A DNA stretch of 16,419 bases from Rhodospirillaceae bacterium (GTDB lineage: Bacteria; Pseudomonadota; Alphaproteobacteria; UBA828): positions 1 to 16,419 of the forward strand of contig JAPPKP010000034.1 in the NCBI GenBank assembly GCA_028819955.1, read 5' to 3'. Positions 1-6,695 of this stretch are shown piece after piece. The translations under genes were made by a program, and so were the position numbers. Below the pieces are notes generated by a model that was not told where the DNA came from, made no database searches, and saw nothing but the letters and a program-made list of their open reading frames with translations. The first letter of the stretch is position 1. Each line of letters begins with the position of its first letter.

Positions 1-42
1 CAACACGTGGATGGCCGGGTCAAGCCCGGCCATGACGTGTTG
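1..42. repeat. Palindromic intergenic repeat / possible terminator
   Basis: A near-perfect inverted repeat. CAACACGT (1-8) pairs with ACGTGTTG (35-42) and ATGGCCGGG (11-19) pairs with CCCGGCCAT (25-33), with a TCAAG loop and a small internal bulge (GG against G). That gives 17 paired bases. It begins at the window edge, so it may extend further left. It lies 39 bp beyond the stop of the minus-strand SDR gene and could end that transcript, but no T-run follows within the window. Sequences of the form ATGGCCGGG-loop-CCCGGCCAT are dispersed between genes in many alphaproteobacteria, so a repeat family is as likely as a dedicated terminator. Confidence 0.6.
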
Positions 43-81
43 GGGTTCTCGGCAAAGCGTACGAACTTCTCGATCGGGACA

Positions 82-843
82 CTAGTACTGCACGCGCCGG
101 GTGAGCCCGCCGTCGACGATCAGGTTGGCGCCCATGGTGAAGCTGGAGACTGGGCTCGCGAGGAAGGCCACCGCATCGGCCACCTCTTCGGGCGTGCCCA
201 TGCGGCCGGTAGGGTTGAGCCCGAGCGCGAATTTGTAGCGCTCCGGGTCCTTCCGCTTGCGTTGGCCCCAGACGCCGTCCTCGAAGTAGATCGTGCCGGG
301 CGAGACGCAATTCACGCGGATGCCGCGTTCGGCGAGCTCGGTGGCCAGGTTGGAGGTGTAGTTGATGAGGGCGGCCTTGATCGAGTTGTAGGGCCTGACC
401 CCGCCGAAGCTCTCGACGCCCGCGGTGCTCGACACGGTGACCATCGCCGCAGCCTCCGATTCTTCAAGGTGCGGCATGGCCGCCTCGATCGTTCGCACTG
501 TACCGAGGATGTCGACCTCCAGCGCGGCCCGCCAGGAGTCTTCGCCCGGCGCGCCGGCGAGCGCGCTCACGTTGGCGACCACGATGTCGATGCCGCCGAG
601 CCGCTCGGCCATCGCCGCGGTCCAGCGCCGCACCGCGTCACCGTCCGCGACATCGCAGGCGGCACCGATGACGGCGAGGCCTTCGGCTGCGAACGCCGCC
701 AGCACGGCCTCCAGCTTGGCGCCGTCGCGGGCGCAGATGCCGACCCCGCAGCCTTCAAGCGCGAGCCTGCGCGCGATCGCGTGACCGATCCCCCGCGTGC
801 CTCCCGTTACGATGGCCTTCTTGCCGTCGAGCTTGAGGTCCAT
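82..843 (-). CDS. SDR family oxidoreductase
   Basis: A 253-residue short-chain dehydrogenase/reductase, an NAD(P)(H)-dependent cytosolic enzyme with a single Rossmann fold and the usual classical-SDR length. The cofactor glycine motif TGGTRGIG is at 13-20. CDVAD (63-67) is the adenine-ring region. The catalytic set is Ser139, Tyr152 and Lys156 (S-x12-YNSIK), followed by SPGTI (181-185). The usual NNAG is replaced by NVSA (91-94), so that motif is atypical. The start was placed at the ATG encoding MDLKLDG because SDR folds begin there. An in-frame start 66 bp upstream would add 22 residues without fold character. It lies 88 bp downstream of the glycosyltransferase on the same strand and is probably cotranscribed with it. 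The substrate cannot be read from sequence; it is not safely FabG. Confidence 0.88.
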   Translation of the reverse strand: MDLKLDGKKAIVTGGTRGIGHAIARRLALEGCGVGICARDGAKLEAVLAAFAAEGLAVIGAACDVADGDAVRRWTAAMAERLGGIDIVVANVSALAGAPGEDSWRAALEVDILGTVRTIEAAMPHLEESEAAAMVTVSSTAGVESFGGVRPYNSIKAALINYTSNLATELAERGIRVNCVSPGTIYFEDGVWGQRKRKDPERYKFALGLNPTGRMGTPEEVADAVAFLASPVSSFTMGANLIVDGGLTRRVQY

Positions 844-931
844 GTCCCCGACCCTGTGTCCGTTCAGTTTCCCGTTGCGAGTGGGAGTGTCGGGCGCCTG
901 GGCACGCATGTCCAGACGGCGTCGGCCGGGG

Positions 932-2068
932 TCACGAAGAGGTGGGCAGCAGCTCCCTGTAGACGTCCAGGGTCGCTCTGCACATGTCGTCGAGCGAGAA
1001 GTTGCGGCGCACGTGGGCCTGCCCTGCCGCAGCCATCCTACCGCGTTCGGCCGGGTGTGCCCTTAGCGCTTGCCGTATTGCATGAGTTAGCGCGTCCGCG
1101 TCGCCTGGCGGCACCAGCCACCCGGTCTCGCCGTCGCACACGGTCTCTAACGCGCCGCCGTGAGCGAACGCGATCACGGGCCGCCCCACGGCCTGCGCCT
1201 CGACGGGGACGCGGCCGAATGCTTCGGGTCGAAGCGAGGGCGAGACCACGATATCGGCCAGCATGTAGGCCGCCGGCATGTCGTGACACGGGCCGGCGAG
1301 CAGCACGGTGTGGCCCGCTCCCAACGTCTTTATCCGTTGCTCGATGCGGGCACGATAGCCCGTGTGCCGCGGGTCCGAGTCACCGACCAGAACGCAGCAG
1401 ACGCTCGTTTCGATTCGTGCCAGCGCGTCGAGAAGAGTGAGATGCCCCTTCAGCGCTGTGAGCCGCCCTGGCAGCATCACCACCGGTCGCCCTTCCGGCA
1501 CCTGCCACGCGGCGCGCAGCGCGGCGATGCGGCCTGAGTCCACGCGCGCCGGGTCGAATGCTGCAAGGTCCACGCCGCGCGGAATTGTCCTGATTCTGCC
1601 GGGTTCCACGGCATAGGTCTCGGCGATGTGCCGAGCGATGAACGCCGAGACCGCGATGACTCGGTCGCCCCGCGTCATGATCGCGTTGTAGCGGCGCTTT
1701 CCCGGCCAACCTGCGGAATAAGCACCGTGGAAGGTTGTAACGAACGGTCGCCCCGTTCTTCGCGCCGCGTAGTAGGCGAGCCAGGCCGGCCAGCGCGAGC
1801 GGGCGTGGACGAGATCGACACCTTCCTCAGCGGCCAGTCGCGCGAGGCGCCGACTTGCGCCTAATGCCTGCAGAGAATCGCGGCGCGCCACCGGTAGCGC
1901 CGCGTGACGCCCGCCGGCTTCGGTAGCGGCGACGCGGTCTGTCTTTCCCTCGCTCACGATGATGGAACGCCAGCCGGCTGCGGTGAGCGCGCGCGAGATA
2001 TCGAGCGTCTCCCGCTCCACGCCCCCTACGCCCTCGAGGCGCGGCAGGACTTGAAGAACCGTTGGCAT
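932..2068 (-). CDS. Glycosyltransferase family 4 (GT-B fold)
   Basis: A 378-residue retaining glycosyltransferase of the GT4 type that would transfer a sugar from a nucleotide-sugar donor to an envelope glycan or lipid at the cytoplasmic face of the membrane. The N-terminal acceptor domain carries the glycine loop GVGGVER (13-19) and THFHGAY-like TTFHGAY (111-117). The C-terminal donor domain has GRLTALKGH (201-209) and the E-x7-E signature PEAFGRVPVE, with Glu282 and Glu290. No membrane span is visible, so association would be peripheral. No Shine-Dalgarno sequence precedes the ATG. A palindrome and a possible promoter lie directly upstream. The SDR gene follows on the same strand. The sugar and acceptor are unknown; lipopolysaccharide or capsule assembly is the usual setting for such enzymes. 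Confidence 0.9.
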   Translation of the reverse strand: MPTVLQVLPRLEGVGGVERETLDISRALTAAGWRSIIVSEGKTDRVAATEAGGRHAALPVARRDSLQALGASRRLARLAAEEGVDLVHARSRWPAWLAYYAARRTGRPFVTTFHGAYSAGWPGKRRYNAIMTRGDRVIAVSAFIARHIAETYAVEPGRIRTIPRGVDLAAFDPARVDSGRIAALRAAWQVPEGRPVVMLPGRLTALKGHLTLLDALARIETSVCCVLVGDSDPRHTGYRARIEQRIKTLGAGHTVLLAGPCHDMPAAYMLADIVVSPSLRPEAFGRVPVEAQAVGRPVIAFAHGGALETVCDGETGWLVPPGDADALTHAIRQALRAHPAERGRMAAAGQAHVRRNFSLDDMCRATLDVYRELLPTSS

Positions 2069-2070
2069 GA

Positions 2071-2100
2071 ACCGTACAAAACAGGGTTGACCCGTACGGT
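2071..2100. promoter_or_regulatory. Operator-like palindrome before the GT4 start
   Basis: Inverted arms ACCGTAC (2071-2077) and GTACGGT (2094-2100) flank a 16-bp centre that itself holds GGGT-TG-ACCC (2084-2093). The element ends two bases from the glycosyltransferase ATG. If the promoter proposed at 2102-2130 is right, it spans nearly the whole 5' leader. It could be a repressor site or a leader hairpin limiting ribosome access. No regulator is identifiable. Confidence 0.35.
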
Positions 2101-2101
2101 G

Positions 2102-2130
2102 AGTATCGCTCAGCGCATGATGGCACCCAA
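2102..2130 (-). promoter_or_regulatory. Possible sigma-70 promoter for GT4-SDR
   Basis: Read on the minus strand, TTGGGT (2130-2125) and GATACT (2107-2102) are separated by 17 bp, a reasonable but imperfect -35/-10 pair. The predicted transcription start falls near 2095, at the edge of the palindrome, leaving a leader of about 30 nt before the glycosyltransferase ATG. Support is positional only. Confidence 0.3.
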
Positions 2131-2148
2131 TCCAGTGTCGCGAAGAGT

Positions 2149-2178
2149 GCCGGGGCCGGCGCGACGGCCGGCCCCGGC
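2149..2178 (-). terminator. Strong GC hairpin after the DUF1127 gene
   Basis: Perfect 12-bp arms, GCCGGGGCCGGC (2149-2160) and GCCGGCCCCGGC (2167-2178), enclose a six-base loop GCGACG. The hairpin starts 8 bp past the stop of the minus-strand DUF1127 gene and stands between it and the glycosyltransferase. There is no proper T-run (ACTCTT follows on the minus strand), so it may terminate weakly or protect the 3' end of the small mRNA. Confidence 0.6.
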
Positions 2179-2185
2179 TTCCTCA

Positions 2186-2371
2186 TCACCGAGCCTCATA
2201 GAAGCCCGTCGGCCGCGCGCGCACCATGTCGCCGCGCACCACCGCGTCGATGTCGCCTCGGCTGAGCCCGATATCGGCGAGTTCGAGATCGGTCAGGCGC
2301 TGGAGCTCATGCCGCGCACGGCTGCGCTCCCGCCATTTCCGGACCGCTTGGGCGATGGGTGCGAAGTCCAT
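2186..2371 (-). CDS. DUF1127 small protein (YjiS-like)
   Basis: A 61-residue protein. Its core, residues 22-42 (ELQRLTDLELADIGLSRGDI with small flanks), matches the DUF1127 pattern of short arginine-rich alphaproteobacterial proteins. The N-terminal half is strongly basic (RKWRERSRAR, 11-20). Family members of this size have been tied to RNA-related and nutrient-response regulation in some alphaproteobacteria; the role here is unknown. The ATG at 2371 has an ideal AGGAGGT six bases upstream, which decided the start. An in-frame GTG at 2437 also has a GGAGG, eight bases away, and would give an 83-residue form, so two products are possible. Small hairpins lie upstream (GTCGG/CCGAC at 2399-2412 and CGGTCG/CGACCG at 2461-2477). 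It is divergent from the ankyrin gene across about 250 bp. Confidence 0.85.
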   Translation of the reverse strand: MDFAPIAQAVRKWRERSRARHELQRLTDLELADIGLSRGDIDAVVRGDMVRARPTGFYEAR

Positions 2372-2498
2372 GACCTCACCTCCTGTTTCCGGGGTGTCGT
2401 CGGTGTTCCGACTGCCCAAGTCAGGCCAGCCGCACACCGTTCATTCCTCCGATATGTGTCCGGTCGTGGCGCGACCGAACCCCACCGGCAGGCATAAC

Positions 2499-2507
2499 TG
2501 CTATGCT
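2499..2507 (+). promoter_or_regulatory. Possible extended -10 for the ankyrin gene
   Basis: TGCTATGCT has the TGn-TATnnT form of an extended -10 element. It lies 115 bp before the ankyrin lipoprotein ATG in the divergent intergenic region. No matching -35 is seen 16-18 bp upstream, which an extended -10 can tolerate. Weak support. Confidence 0.2.
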
Positions 2508-2621
2508 GCTTCAACATACTGCGGCGCGCACCCGCCTACCCGCCGGGGCCGTCCCCGTAGCGATTGGGGTGAGGGCGCGTTGTGCTCTGGCGACAAGACC
2601 CGAGGTGCCGGGAGGGAAGAC

Positions 2622-3629
2622 ATGCAGCGCATATCCGATTGGGCAAAGAGAGCTCTTGCAGCAGGTGCAACGCCGTTGGCCGTCCTTGCCGTGCTTGCTC
2701 TCGCCGCATGCGCCGGGCCCGTGGGTGGTTTGTATTCGAAGGTTAAGCTGAGCGGACCCGAGAAACGCGCTTTGAGTATCGATAGCAATCCCATGATGGT
2801 GCATGTTGCGCTGAAAGACGGCGCGAATCCCAACGTGTATGGGGTACAGGGACGTACCCCTCTTCATGTCCATGTGTGCCGGGAAATAACTGAGGACACA
2901 CTGAAAATCATAGACATTTTGGTCGACGCCGGTGCGGATCCCAATCGTCGGGAAAAGGAGTGGGAAGGCGGCGATTCCGCCTTGCACAGAGCTCTGAAGT
3001 GCAATAGCGACGATAGGAACCTGCCGGTTCTACTTGCAAAGTTGCTTGAGGGAGGTGCGGATCCGAACCTGGCCGCAGTCGGCTCAAGAACCCCGCTGTT
3101 CACCGCAATCGAGTTTTCCCAGCCCGGAGACGATGCGGGACTGGCCAGAGTCGTGTCCGTTCTGTTGCGGGGAGGTGCCTCGCCCGATGCTCACCTGGAC
3201 AGCGGCAACAGCCCATTGCACCACTTGATGTGCTCACGCGATGCGGCGAGGAGCAAGAGAGCCCACAAGGCGCAACCGACCAGACCCAAGACGATCGCCG
3301 CGCTCCTGAAGGGCGGCGCGGACCCCAACAGGGAAAAAGTGTTTTCCGGGAACTTCTCAAGCGAAGGCGAGAGTCATGCTCACTATGATGAGCGCGGCAT
3401 ATTTGCGGGCGCAGAAGGACCTTATCACTACGAAGACTTCCATTCGGGGCCGCCGCTGAGCTTTGCGTGCGATCCGAGGGCCGCAGCCGCGCTGATCGAG
3501 GCTGGCGCAGACGTTGGCCATGCTGCGAAGATCGCGATGCAGGACGGCCGATCCCGCGTCGTTGCCGCGATGCTCGATAGCGGCGTGGATCCAGCCTTAC
3601 TGAAGGCGCAAGGCGAACGCACTCAGTGA
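2622..3629 (+). CDS. Ankyrin-repeat lipoprotein
   Basis: A 335-residue secreted ankyrin protein. Residues 1-29 form a lipoprotein signal: basic N-terminus, hydrophobic stretch 18-29, and lipobox LAAC with Cys30. Alanine at +2 gives no inner-membrane retention signal by the E. coli rule, so the outer membrane facing the periplasm is the likely site. About six ankyrin repeats follow, marked by G-A-x-P-N/D and T/S-P/A-L-H/F pairs at 67/79, 104/119, 145/157, 185/197 and 232/277, then degenerate ones at 295 and 321. Two insertions interrupt the array: a basic loop (about 205-223) and a His/Tyr/acid-rich loop (about 241-275). GGAGG six bases before the ATG fixes the start. Base composition is visibly less GC-rich than the neighbours, hinting at transfer or relaxed codon use. 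Likely a protein-binding scaffold; the partner is unknown. The dehalogenase follows after 32 bp. Confidence 0.85.
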   Translation: MQRISDWAKRALAAGATPLAVLAVLALAACAGPVGGLYSKVKLSGPEKRALSIDSNPMMVHVALKDGANPNVYGVQGRTPLHVHVCREITEDTLKIIDILVDAGADPNRREKEWEGGDSALHRALKCNSDDRNLPVLLAKLLEGGADPNLAAVGSRTPLFTAIEFSQPGDDAGLARVVSVLLRGGASPDAHLDSGNSPLHHLMCSRDAARSKRAHKAQPTRPKTIAALLKGGADPNREKVFSGNFSSEGESHAHYDERGIFAGAEGPYHYEDFHSGPPLSFACDPRAAAALIEAGADVGHAAKIAMQDGRSRVVAAMLDSGVDPALLKAQGERTQ

Positions 3630-3661
3630 TCGCGGTGACGTTGCGGACGGAAGACGCAGGC

Positions 3662-4549
3662 ATGTTCGACGGCTTCACCAAGACCCGGATCGAGACCTCG
3701 TCCATCGCCATCAATCTGGTGAAGGGTGGCGAGGGCCCGCCCCTCCTGCTGCTCCACGGCTACCCGCAGACCCATGCGATGTGGCACAAGGTGGCGCCGC
3801 TGCTCGCCCTGCACTACACGGTGGTGGCGCCCGACCTGCGCGGCTACGGCGACAGCGGCAAGCCCGCCTCTGACGATCTCGAAGACCACTGCAAGCGCGC
3901 CTCGGCGCGGGATCAGGTGGAGGTAATGGCGGCGCTCGGGTTCGATCGCTTCCACGTGGTGGGGCATGATCGCGGCGCCCGCGTCGGCCATCGCATGGCG
4001 CTCGACCATCCCGCGCGGGTGCGCACCTTCACCTCGCTCGACGTGGTGGCCTCCCAGGCGGCCTTCGAGAACATGGATCGCGATCTGGCGTTCTCGTGGT
4101 TTCACTGGCACCTGATGCGCCAGCCGGCGCCGTTTCCCGAGACGCTGATCGGCAACAGCGCGAAGCTCTTCCTCGACTTCCTGCTGGAGCAGTGGACCGC
4201 GGTGGATGGCGCCGTCGCGCCCGAGGCCTATGCCGAGTACCTGCGCTGCTTCAGCGATCCCGAGACCCTCCACTGCATGTGCATGGACTACCGCGCAATC
4301 GCGCTGGACCTGGTCCACGATGAGGCGGACCGGGGCCGCAAGATCGCCTGCCCGATGCTGGTGCTCTGGGCCGGCACCATGCCGAAGCGTCCCGGCTGGC
4401 AGACCGGCAAGGGACTCAGCATGCTGGAGAGCTGGCGCGAGCGGGCGGAGGACGTGCGGGGCCGGGCGCTCGACTGCGGCCACTTCCTGCCCGAGGAGGC
4501 GCCGGAGGAGACCGCGCGCGAGATTCTGGCCTTCCTCGCCGAGCGCTGA
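3662..4549 (+). CDS. Fluoroacetate/haloacetate dehalogenase-like alpha/beta hydrolase
   Basis: A 295-residue cytosolic alpha/beta hydrolase, matching the usual length of fluoroacetate dehalogenases, which hydrolyse haloacetates to glycolate through an aspartyl ester. The oxyanion region HGYPQTHAMWHKVAP (32-46), DLRGYGDSGKP (58-68) and nucleophile elbow GHDRGAR (101-107) are all typical. By comparison with the Rhodopseudomonas palustris enzyme RPA1163, every key residue appears present: nucleophile Asp103, carboxylate-binding Arg104 and Arg107, Asp127, catalytic His274, and the halide pocket His148, Trp149 and Tyr210. The start at MFDGF follows the family. A GTG 36 bp upstream overlaps the ankyrin stop and is an alternative. 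The gene may be read through from the ankyrin gene. The natural substrate may be another haloacid or ester, since homologues with this residue set are not all active on fluoroacetate. Confidence 0.85.
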   Translation: MFDGFTKTRIETSSIAINLVKGGEGPPLLLLHGYPQTHAMWHKVAPLLALHYTVVAPDLRGYGDSGKPASDDLEDHCKRASARDQVEVMAALGFDRFHVVGHDRGARVGHRMALDHPARVRTFTSLDVVASQAAFENMDRDLAFSWFHWHLMRQPAPFPETLIGNSAKLFLDFLLEQWTAVDGAVAPEAYAEYLRCFSDPETLHCMCMDYRAIALDLVHDEADRGRKIACPMLVLWAGTMPKRPGWQTGKGLSMLESWRERAEDVRGRALDCGHFLPEEAPEETAREILAFLAER

Positions 4550-4593
4550 CTCGGCCCTCCGTCGGCCGCCCGTGCTTGGAGGCCACGCAGACC

Positions 4594-4622
4594 GCGACCG
4601 AGCGGGAATTCCGGGCTATAAC
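4594..4622 (+). promoter_or_regulatory. Possible promoter for dapF-mtaB-ftsY
   Basis: TATAAC at 4617-4622 is a good -10. GCGACC at 4594-4599, 17 bp upstream, keeps only the GAC core of a -35. The predicted transcript would start within a base or two of the dapF ATG at 4630. No Shine-Dalgarno sequence precedes that ATG, so a leaderless message is plausible. Confidence 0.35.
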
Positions 4623-4629
4623 CCCGCCC

Positions 4630-5451
4630 ATGACGGGGCTTCCCTTCACCAAGATGCACGGGCTCGGCAACGACTTCGTCGTGCTGGACGCACGCCGCGC
4701 GCCGCTCGCGCTCGACGCCGCGCGAGTGCGCGCCATCGCCGACAGGCGCACCGGCGTCGGCTGCGATCAACTGGTCGTCCTGGAGCCTGCGCGTAACGGC
4801 GGCACCGACGCCTACCTGCGCTTCTGGAACCAGGACGGCGGCGAGGTCGCTGCCTGCGGCAACGGCACGCGCTGCGCAGCCCGGCTGCTGCTGGACGAGA
4901 CCGGCGTGGACCGTGTGAACTTGGAGACCGATGCCGGGCCGCTCGCCGGCCACGAGGCAGGCGCGGGCCAAGTGCGCGTCGACATGGGACCGGCGCGGCT
5001 GGACTGGCGCGAGATCCCGCTGGCCCGCGCGATGGACACGCTTCACGTCACCGTCGGCGCCGGGCCGCTCTCGAACGCCGTGGCGGTCAACATGGGCAAC
5101 CCGCACGCGGTGTTCTTCGTGGACGACGCGGAAGCCGTGCCGTTGGCCGAGATCGGCCCACAGCTGGAGACCGACCCGCTCTTCCCCGAGCACGCGAATA
5201 TCGGCGTGGCCCAGCGCCTCGCAGATGACCGTCTCAGGCTCCGCGTCTGGGAACGCGGCGCCGGTCTCACCCAGGCTTGCGGTACCGGCGCCTGCGCCGC
5301 AGCGGTCGCGGGCGCGCGGCGCGGGCTCACCGGGCGCGATGTCACCGTCGTCCTCGACGGCGGCGAGCTTGGGATCGTCTGGCGCGAGGACGGTCACGTC
5401 GAGATGACCGGCCCCACCGCCGCGAGCTTCACGGGCGTGTTGCCGGCATGA
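4630..5451 (+). CDS. dapF: Diaminopimelate epimerase
   Basis: A 273-residue PLP-independent epimerase that converts LL- to meso-diaminopimelate, the last step before lysine and the peptidoglycan cross-linking residue. The family N-terminus TKMHGLGNDFVV (7-18) is present. The two catalytic cysteines sit in the expected duplicated motifs: ACGNGTRC with Cys76 and ACGTGAC with Cys217. NPHAVFF (157-163) and ERGAGLTQ (208-215) complete the two half-domains. The length matches the family. The ATG at 4630 is chosen because homologues begin just before TKMHG; 18 extra upstream residues would be unsupported. Its TGA overlaps the mtaB ATG (ATGA), so translation is probably coupled. dapE and dapD of the same pathway lie about 10 kb away on the other strand. 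Confidence 0.97.
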   Translation: MTGLPFTKMHGLGNDFVVLDARRAPLALDAARVRAIADRRTGVGCDQLVVLEPARNGGTDAYLRFWNQDGGEVAACGNGTRCAARLLLDETGVDRVNLETDAGPLAGHEAGAGQVRVDMGPARLDWREIPLARAMDTLHVTVGAGPLSNAVAVNMGNPHAVFFVDDAEAVPLAEIGPQLETDPLFPEHANIGVAQRLADDRLRLRVWERGAGLTQACGTGACAAAVAGARRGLTGRDVTVVLDGGELGIVWREDGHVEMTGPTAASFTGVLPA

Positions 5452-6695
5452 GCGGTCTCGAAGTCATCACCATGGGCTGCCGGCTCAACGCCTACGAGTC
5501 GGAGGTCATGCGCGCCCGTGCCCAGGCAGCGGGTTTGACAGAGGGCGTCATCGTCAACACCTGCGCGGTCACGGGCGAGGCCGAGCGACAGGCCCGCCAG
5601 GCGATCCGCCGCGCCAGGCGGCAGAACCCGAACGCGACGATCATCGCCACCGGCTGCGCCGCCCAGCTCGACCCTGCAGCTTACGCCGCGATGCCCGAGA
5701 TCGACCGGGTCGTCGGCAACCGCGAGAAGCTCACGCTGGAGGGGTTGGCACCCGATGCGGAAGAACGAGTCGCGGTCGGCGATATCATGGCGGTGCGGGA
5801 AACCGCCGGCCATCTGATCGCGGGCTACGAGGCCAGGGCGCGCGCATTCGTCCAAGTGCAGAACGGCTGCGACCATCGCTGCACCTTCTGCGTCATCCCC
5901 TTCGCGCGCGGGCCCAGCCGGAGCGTGCCGCTCGGCGCCATCGCGGCCGAGGTGCGGGCGCTGGTGGCGGCGGGCCATCGTGAGGTAGTGCTGAGTGGCG
6001 TCGATCTCGGCCACTACGGCGCCGACCTGCCGGGCAAGCCCAGCCTCGGCGAGGCGGTGCGCCGCCTGCTCCAGGCGGTGCCGGAGCTGCCCAGGCTCAG
6101 GCTTTCCTCCATCGACCCCGTCGAGATCGACCCGGCGCTGGAGCGGCTCTTCGCCGAAGAACCGCGCCTGATGCCGCACCTGCACCTCAGCGTTCAGGCG
6201 GGCGACGACCTGGTGCTCAAGCGGATGAAGCGGCGCCACTGCCGCGCCGACGTGCTGGCGCTCTGCGAGCGGCTGCGCGCGCGCCGGCCGGAAATCGTAT
6301 TCGGCGCCGACCTGATTGCGGGCTTCCCGACCGAGACGCAGGCGATGTTCGAGAACACGCGGCGCCTGATCGAAGACGCAGGCCTCGTCTGGCTCCACGT
6401 CTTCCCCTATTCGCCCCGTCCCGGCACGCCTGCGGCGCGCATGCCCCAGGTGCCTGGGCCCGAGCGCCGCGCCCGCGCTGCGGCGCTGCGCAAGGCTGCG
6501 GAGGGTCCGCGCCGGCACTTCCTGGAAAGGCGAATTGGTCGTGACAGCCAGGTGCTGCTGGAGAGGCCCGAGAGCGGGCGCGACGAGTGCTTCGCCGAGG
6601 TCGCGTTCGACCGTCCGGCGGGCGAGCCCGGCGCCCTGGTGCAGGCGCGCATCACCGGCGTGGCAGGCGATCGCCTGATCGGGACCGCAGCCTGA
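5448..6695 (+). CDS. mtaB: tRNA t6A37 methylthiotransferase MtaB
   Basis: A 415-residue radical-SAM methylthiotransferase that adds a methylthio group to C2 of threonylcarbamoyladenosine at position 37 of ANN-decoding tRNAs. The N-terminal UPF0004 domain holds the three cysteines of the auxiliary iron-sulphur cluster: Cys11 (MGCRLN), Cys39 (NTCAV) and Cys70 (TGCAAQ). The radical-SAM cluster motif CDHRCTFC is at 141-148 (Cys141, 145, 148). HLSVQAGDD is in the barrel, and the C-terminal ~50 residues fit a TRAM RNA-binding domain. The MtaB subtype rather than MiaB or RimO is inferred from TMGCRLN (MiaB usually has TYGCQMN) and from the dapF-ftsY setting. ATG overlaps the dapF stop, and its own stop overlaps the ftsY start. 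Confidence 0.94.
   Translation: MSGLEVITMGCRLNAYESEVMRARAQAAGLTEGVIVNTCAVTGEAERQARQAIRRARRQNPNATIIATGCAAQLDPAAYAAMPEIDRVVGNREKLTLEGLAPDAEERVAVGDIMAVRETAGHLIAGYEARARAFVQVQNGCDHRCTFCVIPFARGPSRSVPLGAIAAEVRALVAAGHREVVLSGVDLGHYGADLPGKPSLGEAVRRLLQAVPELPRLRLSSIDPVEIDPALERLFAEEPRLMPHLHLSVQAGDDLVLKRMKRRHCRADVLALCERLRARRPEIVFGADLIAGFPTETQAMFENTRRLIEDAGLVWLHVFPYSPRPGTPAARMPQVPGPERRARAAALRKAAEGPRRHFLERRIGRDSQVLLERPESGRDECFAEVAFDRPAGEPGALVQARITGVAGDRLIGTAA

Noticed and set aside
7..1440. 477-codon plus-strand open frame opposite the SDR and glycosyltransferase genes
   Set aside because: Arg/Ala/Pro-rich translation with no recognisable domain, directly antisense to two genes with clear motifs. High-GC DNA gives such frames routinely.
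4553..4584. Hairpin GGCCCTCC / GGAGGCC after the dehalogenase gene as a terminator
   Set aside because: Only seven pairs with a bulge, a 17-base loop and no T-run; not distinguishable from chance in this GC-rich DNA.
4576..4629. Eighteen-residue N-terminal extension of dapF
   Set aside because: DapF homologues begin just before TKMHGLGNDF. The extension overlaps the probable -10 box and is not conserved in character.
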